Part shown: positions 15,099 to 27,316 of the stretch, piece by piece
Layout of the letters: every line of letters begins with the position of its first letter
Position numbering within the stretch: position 1 is the first letter of the stretch
Assembly: GCF_963422355.1 (NCBI RefSeq)
Contig: NC_085099.1
Location: forward strand, 2,539,342 to 2,603,341
DNA length: 64,000 nucleotides
Direction of reading: 5' to 3'
Origin: Corticium candelabrum
Taxonomy: Eukaryota > Porifera > Homoscleromorpha > Homosclerophorida > Plakinidae
Notes under the pieces: generated by a model
What the model was told of the DNA's origin: nothing
Database searches by the model: none
The model's input: only the letters and a program-made list of their open reading frames with translations
Program-made: the position numbers and the translations under genes

Positions 15099-15746
15099 GA
15101 TAGCCATATGCACGTACAGTTTACACACATACATAAGTAGACCATTACACCTAGTCCTGCCAACACAAAATATGTATGTCTATCCAATTTTGATTATAAG
15201 TCACTATGACGGCTTACGAAGCAATGCAGCAAGGGTAACACAAATGCAAATTATTCATGAAAGTTTGCATTACTTTGAGTGAGTAAAGACACGATGTTTA
15301 TTGTAGCGCTTGTTTTGTATTATTTAAGGTGGACTGGCATTTCTCACCAACCTACATAGTGGATATCCTTCAGCTACACTAACTAGCCCTATGTTCAAGG
15401 CAGTGCAGTCTAAATGTCTCTCTTTACGGTTTCTAATCTCAGGCCGTGACGGCATCCATCTACGTGTGTATATCAAGTTTTACAATGACACGGTGTACTC
15501 TTCAGGCCACTGGCAACACACAGAGAACAAATGGAGAAGAGGATATCTACAGGTGATGAATGATGCAAGATTTTATGTTTTTATTACCATGGCAATGCGA
15601 GTCAAGACCAGTGAGTTTGAAAGGCATGATATGGTTGCAATAGATGACATTCGGTTGGAGAAATGTGTTCATGGTAAGACTGGGGTTGTTATACAATCTA
15701 TTTGTCTTTGTTTGCTTGGTGTATTTGTTTTTGTTTGTTTGTTTAC

Positions 15747-15786
<40 letters not shown>

Positions 15787-17521
15787 GTTTGTCTGTCTGT
15801 CTGTTTGTGTGTTTGTTTGTTTGTATGTTTGTCTGTATATGTGTTTTTGTTTGTAATTTTGTTTGTTTGTTTATTTTTTGTTTGTTCTTTTTCTAATGTG
15901 CTTTTCACTGTTTTGAGCTCTACATGTTTTGTGTAGACATTCCATGCATTTATATGGATGGTGGAGAGATGGACTGTCCATTGACATACAAACCAGGGCA
16001 TGGAGAATGGTTAAGAGTGTCGTTAACTTCACAGAAGCGGCTGCCCCCAGTCCTTCCAATAAAATCTTTCAGTACGTTTAATTGATTTCAACGAAAACGG
16101 AATACTGATGATTTCTGTTGTTAGATTGGACCAGTATGGGTTGCTGGCAACCGTCCATGTGTGTTTTGCCACTGATTAGTCTAGAGGATAACGTTGATAT
16201 TTTGCAAGATTATTCATTGGTTCGGTCAGATCCTGTAGGCAAGTGTGCAGTGGCAGCATATGCAGCAGGTCATACAGCATTTGCAGTACAACGTCAAGGT
16301 CAGTGCCATGGTTTGAATGACTATGAGCTGATGCAAGGATTTAAGAAAGTCGACGGAGACTGCAACAGGGATCTTGTAGCTGACGGGTCATATGAAGTCT
16401 TCAACATTACAAGAGTTAATGGACACTCTCGTCCTACTTTTGAAACAACAGAAGATGGTTATATTGCACTGTTTATTATCCAACTAAATTTTGACTTTCC
16501 ATTGTTGTTTGTAGATGTTTTTGTGTTTCAGCAAACAGACAACGTTCTTGAGTATATTCGTCGTTCTTCTGTTTCGTTTAAAGTGGTGCCTCCTCGTGGG
16601 AAAGCTAAGGAACCATCGTGCATATATTTTCGTTACAAAACGTCCTTCAAGGATGCCAGGGTTGAGGCAGTAAACTACAAATACAATGTCAATAAGTCAA
16701 GAGCAACAACAGTGTGGCAGATGCCTCAGTTGGAACACAAACGATCCCCAATTTGGAGGAGTGCAGCTGTTATGCTTCCAACAAATGAAACTGACCTGGC
16801 AGCAGAGCGGGTAAGGATTAGACCATTTGAAACACCACGAAAGGGCTACTTTAGGATCATGGATCTTGTGGCAGCTTATCCATGCAGCACAGGTGATGTT
16901 GTCATAATTTGTCATTTTACCTGTAGAACACTGACAGTCGAAGATGTTTGTAGAACCTCAAAACTGTTCATTTGATGATAGCAACTGTGGATGGCGTAGC
17001 TCGAGCTCAATCTACACATCCCATTCTATTTCAGGTTTTAGCTGGCAAAGAGGTTACACTAACAATAGAGGACTTCATACAGTTGGTGAGGCAGCACATC
17101 TTATACTGTAGTATTGATAGTTGCAATAAAGTTTGATTGTGTGTTTTATTAGGTACTGTGTCTATTAAATACACTCGGTACTATCGGTCAAATGTTCATC
17201 AAAAGAAAGACTTTGTTGTGTTGTGGCATCCTACAATATTTAGTAAAGGCCATCGTTGTTTGGCATTTCACTACATAATGGAATCGTCAATGCAGAAACA
17301 TGCTGGATGGGGGTTTTCGGCTAGAGTGTTTGCTAATGAAAAGATTTATTCAGAGGTGGTTCCAACTAATGCCAGTGGAAAATGGGAGCTGGGGTTGCTA
17401 CAGTTGCCACGACAAAGAAATACTCTAATGAAGATTGAATTTTTGGCTTGCAAAGAGTGCTCTGTTGCTTTGGATGATTTTGTGTTTACATACAAGCCGT
17501 GCAGTGCAGGTAAGTAGTGCA

Positions 17522-17589
<68 letters not shown>

Positions 17590-17608
17590 ATGTGCGTGTG
17601 CGTGTGCA

Positions 17609-17658
<50 letters not shown>

Positions 17659-19723
17659 TGCATGTGTGCTTTGTTGGAGAGCTTGTTTGTGTGTATTATA
17701 TGGTCGTTTCTGACTGCCTATCAGATAGTGTTCATTGTCACGTTGTGTGTCTGTCTTTATTGGTCTTTTTGTTGTTTGTGTTCCTGTTTGTTTATTTATT
17801 TGTTAATCTTTTGTTTGTTAACTTTGTGTGTGTTGGTTTGTGTCTTTTTGTTATTGTATTTGTTGTTGGTCATCTACTTATCTGTTTGTCAGTCTGCCTC
17901 TTTGTTGATTTATGTACACTGTTTATTGGCATATTTGATGCTAATTGTTGTGATATGGCATGCTGGCATACAAAAGCATCTAATCTATGGGTATCTTTTA
18001 CTGACATACGTTAATACTTGGACTTTCAGTGTAATCACAATAAGTTGTTTCATGATTTAGACAAAAACGAGTGTGGCTGCTCTAGTCCACCATGTGGGCA
18101 CATTTGTATCAATACATTTGGCGGTCACTTGTGTCGCTGCAGACAAGGCTATGAACTGCATTCAGATAACAAGACTTGTATTCGTATGTCTTCTGATCTT
18201 CTTTGTATTTGTTGAGTTTTTATTGTCATTAGTTAATCAAATTGTTTTTGTCTTTAGCGGTTTGCAACAGTAATCAGTGTCTGTATGGCAAGTGTGTGGC
18301 TCCTAACGTTTGTGAATGCTTTAGTGGATTTACAGGGTCCAACTGCCAACTGTGTATGCTTGTGTGCATCTTCTTGTTTCTATTTTAATAGCCTGTTTTG
18401 ACGTGTTTGTGTTGCAGCATGTGGACCATTGTATCTTACAAATGAGACTGGAGCTATCATAAGTCCAACATTGTCTATGAGCAGATACAGATATTATGGT
18501 CTAATACAATGCAACTGGACAATCAGAGCACCGGCTGGACATGTGGTGGCTCTAGATGCCGGGGAACCTCACTGGCATAGTCGATTTGGATGTGATAGAG
18601 AATACTTGAGAATAAAGAATCGAAAGGATGAAAGTAGAGCAAGAGTTGCCAAATTATGTTACAGATCTGGTAGTGTTAGACGATTCATATCAACTACTAA
18701 TAAACTTTTTGTCTCCTATTCTTCTTCTGGATATTCTTATGGGACCACATTCAGACTAAGATATGAAATGCACAGTAAGAAATAGATCTTGTCAACAGTG
18801 TTGTCGAAATCAGTTGAGTTTGCTGTATGCAGAAAAGACAGATTGCCTAAAGAACTGCAACAATCTACTGTGGTGGCAGAAGTAAGTCTGATCTATTCAT
18901 GCTGATGCAATTGTTTCATATATTAGACTTGAAATGTCAGTATGCACATGCATTATTGGAGACTAACACTGTAGGTCTTTCACTAGTCCCTAACAAACTG
19001 GTGTACTACACACACTACGCATTTGTTTGCTTTTGTGTATACTCTTGTACAATAGGAGTGGATGCACTTAGTGTGGTGCTGTGTCTGACTTATCTGCTGT
19101 GTGATTGTGTGAGTTCATTGTACACAATGTTGTGTGTTTACGATAGATGCTGCCATGGATTTTTGGTTGCTGTTCCGAATGTATTTCGCCAGGGGGCGAA
19201 GACAACCATCGATGTATCTTTACCAAAAATGGAATATGCTGTATTTGTGGTGGGAGAGCTAGTAAAAGCAGGCAAGACAGTGTTGGGACCAGTTGAAAGT
19301 ACAGGCATTCAATTTAATCAATTGTAAGAATGTGGCACTTATTGGTTTGTCTATTTCTATTGACAGCTTTAATCAGTAACCATGGAAGCTTAACATTGCA
19401 GGTTTTACCCTACCTAAATAATGTTAAAATGAATGTTAATATTTTCGTATTTGTTAGATACCTGATGATCTTCCAATTGGCGAATACCAGTTTAATGTAA
19501 CTGCAATGAATGGTGACAGGATTGAATTTAGACGGAGCACTGAAGTGGCTGTGGCAAGTCGTGGTCCCACTGTTCTTGTACAGACAGACAAACCGGTCTA
19601 CAAGCCAGGACAAACAGGTTAGATGTGTTTCAATTGATTTGTAATTTGATTTTGTAGTAGCGATGTTATAGTGAGAATGAGGATTGTCTCAATGGATTAT
19701 AACTTGAAACCGTATGATGGAAA

Positions 19724-19805
<82 letters not shown>

Positions 19806-20447
19806 ATGATGTGTGCTTACACTAATACTTACTAAACGGCTTACTGTTTTCTCATGCTCTCAACAGCTGTCAGTTATTATCTCGGTAAGTTCTATTGATA
19901 CACCAAGTATATCACAAAGTGATTTACGCCTTACAAATAGGATGGAAAGGGAACAAAGATATTGCAATGGGAAGACCTGCTAGTGACGAATGGTAAGACA
20001 TTTGGCATATTCAAGTACTATACATTGATGTGTGCTCGTTCAGGTGTCATTCATCGTTCATTGATGTTGTCGTCACAGCCTGTAACAGGAAAGTGGAAAA
20101 TTATAGTGTCGACTCTTCCTGCACAGGTCAATCATTTTATACTTTCACTCTTTTATAAAGACTAAGTGATTAAATTGTATCTCAATACATTAGGAGTCCA
20201 TTGTTCAAGTGGCATGCTTTGAAGTGAAAGAATATGGTTAGTATTTTTGCATAGTGGCATGTCTGTTTTCTTGCTATTTTGTGCATGTGATGGTTTGTGT
20301 GTTAGTTTTGCCAAAATTTGAAATTAACCTGTTTGCACCATCGTATATACTGAGAAACGTTCCAGAGAATATCTCAGTCGCTGTCTCTTCAAGGTAAACA
20401 TTGCAACTTTTTACTTGCATGCAGCTGTGTAATCACACCTAAATATT

Positions 20448-20521
<74 letters not shown>

Positions 20522-22820
20522 CATACACAGTTATGTTTAACAAACAGTTGACTGATTGAGGAATGAACAGCGTTAGTTACAGCAAGACAGGTAAGCAAGT
20601 TGCTTGACAGACAAAAATTGAGACAGTTAAGATGCAACTGAATGTAGGTGATTAAAAGACAAAAGAACACAAACAAGCATACAAAGGCTATCACTCAATA
20701 GACTTTACAATTAATGGCTTGTTAAAGAAGGCCAATTTTAAATCAAGAAAACTTTGGAAGTTTTACAGTTTCTGTGTGTATAAATTTTGTGATAGAAATC
20801 ACAACGTTCGAAATGCAGTGTGTCATCTAGTGTAAGTAACACATGCTTACAAAATGCATAACTATATTTTTACCAGAAGGTCATAATAACCTTGACTGAC
20901 TCCGTACTAAATTAGATTGTTGCCAAAATTTCTTAATTTATAGGAGACTTGGTCTACAGGCTGGCAATGCATGATATAGTTAATTGATCAATCAGTTGGT
21001 CATATGTTTCTATCCAATAATAGTAACTTGATAAACAATGATTGAATACATGCATTCAACTTGTAATCCTTTTTTTCATAATTTGAGCCCATGGATCAAC
21101 AATTTTTAATAAATTGAATTACTGAAATGAAGGTAATCATGGTACTTGATTATTGCTAACAGATATTCATATGGGAAACTTGTCAAAGGCAAAGTGTGTG
21201 TAAATGTCACGACTGTTCATTTATCTCACTTCTCCAACTACTATAAACCATCTACACAGTCCGTTTGCAAAGAAGTAAGACATTGCCAACATATTGGAAA
21301 CTGCACTCACTACACGTACTGATCAATTTTTCTAGAGTAACGGTCTCATTACTTTTGTTTTTGACTCGACTTCCTTCTTGAGTAAATGGTCACGGATTTC
21401 TTACTCACTGAGACCTCAGTCTGTTAAAGTGCAAGCTACTGTGACGGAACAAGGCACTGGAGTGATGGACATCAGCACTGAGATAATTCCATTTGCAAAC
21501 CATCAGTACATTCTCAGTTTTAAACCGGGGACAGAAGACTTCTACAAGCCAGGACTGCCATTCAAGGCTCAAGTACGACAAGAAGAGTTGTTAGCATAAG
21601 CATTATACTATTGGTCACGATGATCTTGATAGATATCAGTTGCCTCTCCAGACAAGCGAGCTGCTGTTGGTCTGCTGCAGGTCAAAGTCGATGTGAAAGA
21701 TGGGTGGAGACAGTTGTATTCATTTGATGCAGAAGTGGAGAATGGTTTTGTGGAGTTTGACATATTCCACTCAAGAAATCACTTTTCATCTCGTTTGTCA
21801 ATTCATGTAATGAGAGCTACAACTACTATTGTGTTGTAGAAGCAATTCTATGTTGATGTTGCTTTCATGTAAATTTAAAAAAAATGTTTGTAGTCTGCAA
21901 ATGTCTTGTTAAGTAGAACACATGATCATTCTGTAGCTCACATATTTCTGTGTACCTAGGCCGAAATTCCTGGAAAGAGTTTACGTGTTAATCATTACTC
22001 AAACCCTCGTCCTGCTGCTGGTGATCACTATATGACAATAATGCCAAACATAAGTACTTTGCAAGTAACATCATTTGTATGGTACAGTTTGATTTCAAGA
22101 ATAATGATTTCTATTTATTTTATTTTAGTCTGGCATTCCTACTTTTGTGTTTATTAAGACAACGGCAGAAGTGCGAAGCACTCTGTTTGCTATGGTAATT
22201 GTACAGATTGATGAGAGGTTGTGATGAGCTGCTATTTGTGAAATTATTTTAGGCAGTTTCCAGAGCTCGTATTCTCAACTCATGGACAGTCAACATTGAA
22301 ACAACTCCATCTTCCACCTATGATGGCGTTCATGAATTCACTTTGCCTCTTACCCCTTTGTGTTCATGGGCACCAAGATTTGATTTGGTGTTATATTATG
22401 TAGCCGAAGGATATCTAGTTGTTGCTGACACTATCAGCATGAGAGTCCAGCAATGCTTTGAGCACAAAGTTACTATGACATTTAACAGGAATGAGTCTCG
22501 TCCTGGAGAAGATGTTGGTTTGCTGATTCAATCAGCTCCTCATTCTCATGTGAGCTTAACTGCAGTGGACAAGAGTGTTTACTTGCTGGACTCAAATTGC
22601 GGCAGCCAGATTTCAGCTGATAAGGTAAGATATGAGTGCACAGATCAGCTACACTGGTCACTTGTTTACCATTACATGGTTTTTATTTGTCTGTTGAGCT
22701 GGTTTGTAGGCATGTTACTGCATATTTTCTTTTTTCATCTATTTTTGTATTTTGTCATCTATTTTTTACAAATATTTATCTGTTTGTTTGTTTGTTTGTT
22801 GCCTGATTTTTGCTAGTTTG

Positions 22821-22917
<97 letters not shown>

Positions 22918-25900
22918 ATGTCAAATACAAAGTTGATCTAAGGCTCGCAGACACAAGAGACAATACCAAAGAGTCATTACAGCAATGGCCATCTCATCAC
23001 ATGTGTTCTTACCTGCCTGTGTTTATGTTTGTTGTTGTTCTTGTTTTGTTTGCACTGAGTTGTTATCATCTTTTACATGACAGGTTCTCAGTGAACTTAC
23101 CAAATATGAAACTGGCTCCAAATTTGAGGCATCCGTTGAAGACCAAGAAGCTGACGGATCTGGATCTGGCATTTTGTCCAATCAGAACCAACGTGACTGG
23201 TGGAGATCATGGTGGGACTTGAGAAAAGTTCCGTATTACTTTAAGGTATCAAACGATAGATCACTTTGCACATTTTTATAACTTTGTGTCAGTCTGCAGG
23301 CATTTCAGTACTTAGTGACTATCAGTTTGTTCAGAAAAAGGATGGCCAACGTTTGAGACGAGAGTTTGAATCTGATGCAGGTACTTTACTTTGTCATCAT
23401 GATGTAGGCAATTGTGCCAGAATTGTGAATCTGTATCATGTAACTTTTAGCTTCTGGCCGTGGTGGCGAGCTATCTAAATTGAATCCTACAGGGGATGAC
23501 ACTGATGATGAAGAGGAAATTGATCAGTTTGTGAGCGTTGAACGTGTTCGTTCTTACTTTCCAGAGGCTTGGTTGTGGGAAGACCAACAATCAGAGTATA
23601 GATTGGTGTTGTCTTGCTTGCTATGCTGGGTGCCTGTTATTTGGTGATTTATGTAGTGAGAATGGCCACGTTCACTTGAACTTAACAGTTCCTGACACCA
23701 TCACTACTTGGATTGCCGATGCATTTGTTATGTCACATACAGCATCGTTTGGGATGACTGCTGTTCCTTCCAGTCTTGTTGCATTTAAGCCATTCTTTAT
23801 CTCACTTAGTTTGCCTTACTCTGTAATAAGAAAAGAAGAAGTCGAAATCATAGCAACAGTCTTCAATTATTACTTTGAAGATTTAAAGGTTTGCTCATAT
23901 AATGCATGACAGTGAGACTGCTGGACAGAAAACCAGACAGATAGGCAGACAGGAGGGCAAGCAGCCATTTTTGTATTAGCTAGCATATGTAGAATTAATT
24001 TAGAAGATCGCTGTCTTGAATCACGAGACATATCATCAGAAGGAAACATTGTGCAAGCACAAAGTAATTATTACACAATCAATGTTACGGGTAGTCACTT
24101 TAGTGCTCTTACATTATTGTAGTATAGTCAGATGTCTATAGTCAGACATGCAGACAGACAGACAAGAGACAGAGGGACACATGCACAGGGTCAGACGGAC
24201 AGCAGACATAAGAACACACAGGCAAATGAATGGACAGACAAGTCTATATGAACCAGTTGGCCTGAGCTAGGGCTCGCAGGTAAACAGAAGAGGGATAGAC
24301 AAGCTGATGTATAATGACAGATTAACAGACAGACAGCCATCCAGATAGAAAAGCAGAGACAGTGTGACAGATGCATCAACTGATAATATATATGACAGCT
24401 ACTCAAACAAACAGGTGGACAGTTTGCAAGAAAGCATTGCTAACATATGTTTACATCATTGTTTCCTAAGGTGGTTATGGAGTTAGACCTCACTACTGGA
24501 GGCTTTGATTTTGTGAGTGATTCAGCTGCAAGCAAAGTGCCCTTAATGGTTCCTGCACAGAACAGTCGAACTGCTCGATTTCCAATTGTGCCTCGGCAAC
24601 TCGGTCATATTCCTTTGAAAGTTACTGCACACTCAAGAGTAGAATCAGACTCAGTCATTAGGATGTTGTTGGTTGAGGTAATTAACGTATTAATGTATTG
24701 CCGCAAGATCAATATTTGGAACTTCAGTTTTGAGATTGATCACTTTTGCCTGTTTGAGTATAGCCCGAAGGAATTAAACAAATGTATTCAAGAAGTTTGC
24801 TTATTATTGAAGAAGGAAACGAAACGATGAGTTTAGAGCTACCTGACGTCATTGTTGTTAATTCAACTCATGGAGTCATCTCATTATCTGGTATGTATGT
24901 ATTCACACAGATGACAGATTAAGTAAGACAGGAACTGATGAGCAGACGAATGTGTGACTGATGAAAGTTCAATATTGACAGACTGGTAAATAGGTGGATG
25001 GGTGAACAAATGAGCAAGCACTTGGGCAGGCCAGAAAATTTAAAGATTGGAGATTGCAGTTTAGTTACTTGTACAAAACCTTTGTGGTTGCTATTAGTTA
25101 TTGAAGCGAGTGTATTAGTTGCAGTCAATTTTGACAAAACAAACAGACAGACAGACAGACAGGCAGACAGACAGACAGACAGACAGACAGACAGGCGGAC
25201 AGACGGACAGATGCAACATTAAGGCAACGTATACTTACAATAATTGTGTTATTAATGTTGATTGTGCTTCATGATGGCCACTGCAATTTTTGTTAGCTGA
25301 TGTTATTGGTCCTGCTATCGACTCAATTGGCTCAACATTGCGAATGCCATACGGATGTGGTGAACAGAATATGATCAATTTTGCTCCAGCAGTGTTGATC
25401 AAACGCTATCTTATCACTGTAAACAAGCTGACACCAAAAGTTGATGCTAAAGCATCTCGCTATATGAATATTGGTGCTGTAGTACTGATCAACTAGTGTA
25501 TCGTGCAAGGCAGTGACTTTTTACGTGTATGCAGGATACCAAAAGGAATTGACTTATCAGAGGTCTGACGGATCATATGCTGTTTGGGGTGATCGAAGTT
25601 CGTCTGGCAGCACTTGGTGGGATTATTATATAAACAATTTGGCCGCAGTGTGTCAGACTCATTTATGTTGTCAATTACTTATAGTTTGACAGGATTTGTG
25701 TCACGAGTCTTTGCTCAGGCCAAACCGCTGATGTACATTGATGACAACTCTCTCTCTCAGAGTGTCTGCTGGTTGGTTCGTCAACAGAGGGAAGAAGGAC
25801 ACTTTACAGAGCCTGGTAGCTGTTACCATTTGGGGGTATGACACAGTAATTAATATCTAATTATACTCTGGTTAAATGCGGGTGCTCTAAAGTGTGGCAG

Positions 25901-27225
25901 ATATGATATGGATACCACACTTACATCCTACACTCTCATCACACTTTTGGAAGTTTCTAAAGTTCAGGTACAGGCATTGTATATTAGTAGAAGTGAAGTT
26001 ACTAGATGTTGCATGTGTTGGTAGACCATTCGTTGCGGCTTAGATGAAGATGCTGTGAGGTTTGCTACTGCCAAAGCGTTGGCCTACTTAGAGAACAGAA
26101 ACAGCAGTGAAATGAATAGTTACGTTTTGGCTATGACCACTTATGCACTGAGCCTTGCACAAAGCAAGCATTCTGCCAATTTTCTAAGTGAACTAAGCAA
26201 AAGGGTACAAGGAAACGGTAGATATTCTTACAGGTTATAGGAATTTGTTTGAGCTTGTATTCTGTGTGTTGTCTGTTGCAGACAAGATGCATTTCTGGAC
26301 CTGTGGAGATCCATATTGCTATGGCTGGAGGTCGAGATACTGTCGACATAGGCAAGGAACTGTGGAAGCTACTGCATATGCAATGTTGGCATACTTGGAG
26401 ATGGGACAGTTGGCAGATGCTCGACTCATCGAGACTTGGTTGGTGTCACAAATGGACAGTAAAGGAGGCTACAGATCGACTCAAGTAAGAAGCTCAGAGA
26501 TGCCATTTTGATGGTTGGAACGAGTGTTGTGTCTGATCATATGTGTACAGGACAGTGTGATTGCACTCATGGCTTTGTCTGATCTGAAACAGCGATTGGG
26601 TTGGCAGGCTGTAGATCTGACAATTAGAGCATCTGATGCGTCTGGCTTTAATCACGTGTTTGCGTTCACAACAGAGAACAAGCTGATTACTCAATCAGTT
26701 GAGGTGACTACACCAGATTGGTGCTATATTGTTGTATTTGTAATAGCTACTTTTTCAAATTTGTAGATTGACATTCCAACTGTAATTCATTTCACTGTTG
26801 AAGGTGTTGGCAATATTTTACTTCAAGTACTAAGTATACACTCAACACACTATGTTCAGCTTGTGTAACGTGTTTGATTCAGGCCGAAGTGACATACAAC
26901 ATACCAGAAGTGGATCCCGATGATTCTTTCTCTATTAATGTTACGGCGGCTTTACCTAATGCGACTAAAGCTACAGTGTCTCCATCTGTTTCATCGGCAC
27001 AACCAACAGGCCATTCTCTGTCTCCTTTAGTGATGGTCACATCGAGGCAGTCGTCTCCAATTCCAACTAAATCTACTATTTCTACTACTAGTGCATCAAG
27101 TAATACAACTACTGAACATGTGTTATCAACAGGACCAACAAGACAAACAGTTGCACCTATCAACAATTTTGTGCTGGAAAATAACAATCAGGTGCAATTA
27201 GAGGTTTGCTCAAGGTACTGCTTAT

Positions 27226-27316
<91 letters not shown>

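Larger units (their letters stand above)
14706..17509 (+). other. MAM module region with an unrecognised insert
   Basis: The first MAM starts SPCSFDNNTCGWQ and ends VAIDDIRLEKC (last exon 15331-15673). The exon at about 15937-16077 starts a second, divergent unit. The long exon 16126-16890 contains GKCAVAAYAAGHTAFAVQRQ followed by GQC, which I do not recognise, and then a MAM-like second half ending VAAYPC. The last MAM starts NCSFDDSNCGWR near 16955 and ends VALDDFVF with a final Cys at 17509. MAM modules mediate adhesion or oligomerisation. Whether the middle unit is a true MAM is uncertain. Confidence 0.7.
18833..22626 (+). other. Macroglobulin domains MG1-MG6 of the thioester protein
   Basis: Twelve or so small exons encode tandem macroglobulin domains. 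MG1 begins GFLVAVPNVFRQGAKTT. The MG2 boundary is GPTVLVQTDKPVYKPGQT. The MG3 entry is VKEYVLPKFEINL. The run ends with LTAVDKSVYLLDSNC, an MG6 signature shared by A2M, CD109 and complement C3-type proteins. Confidence 0.87.
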
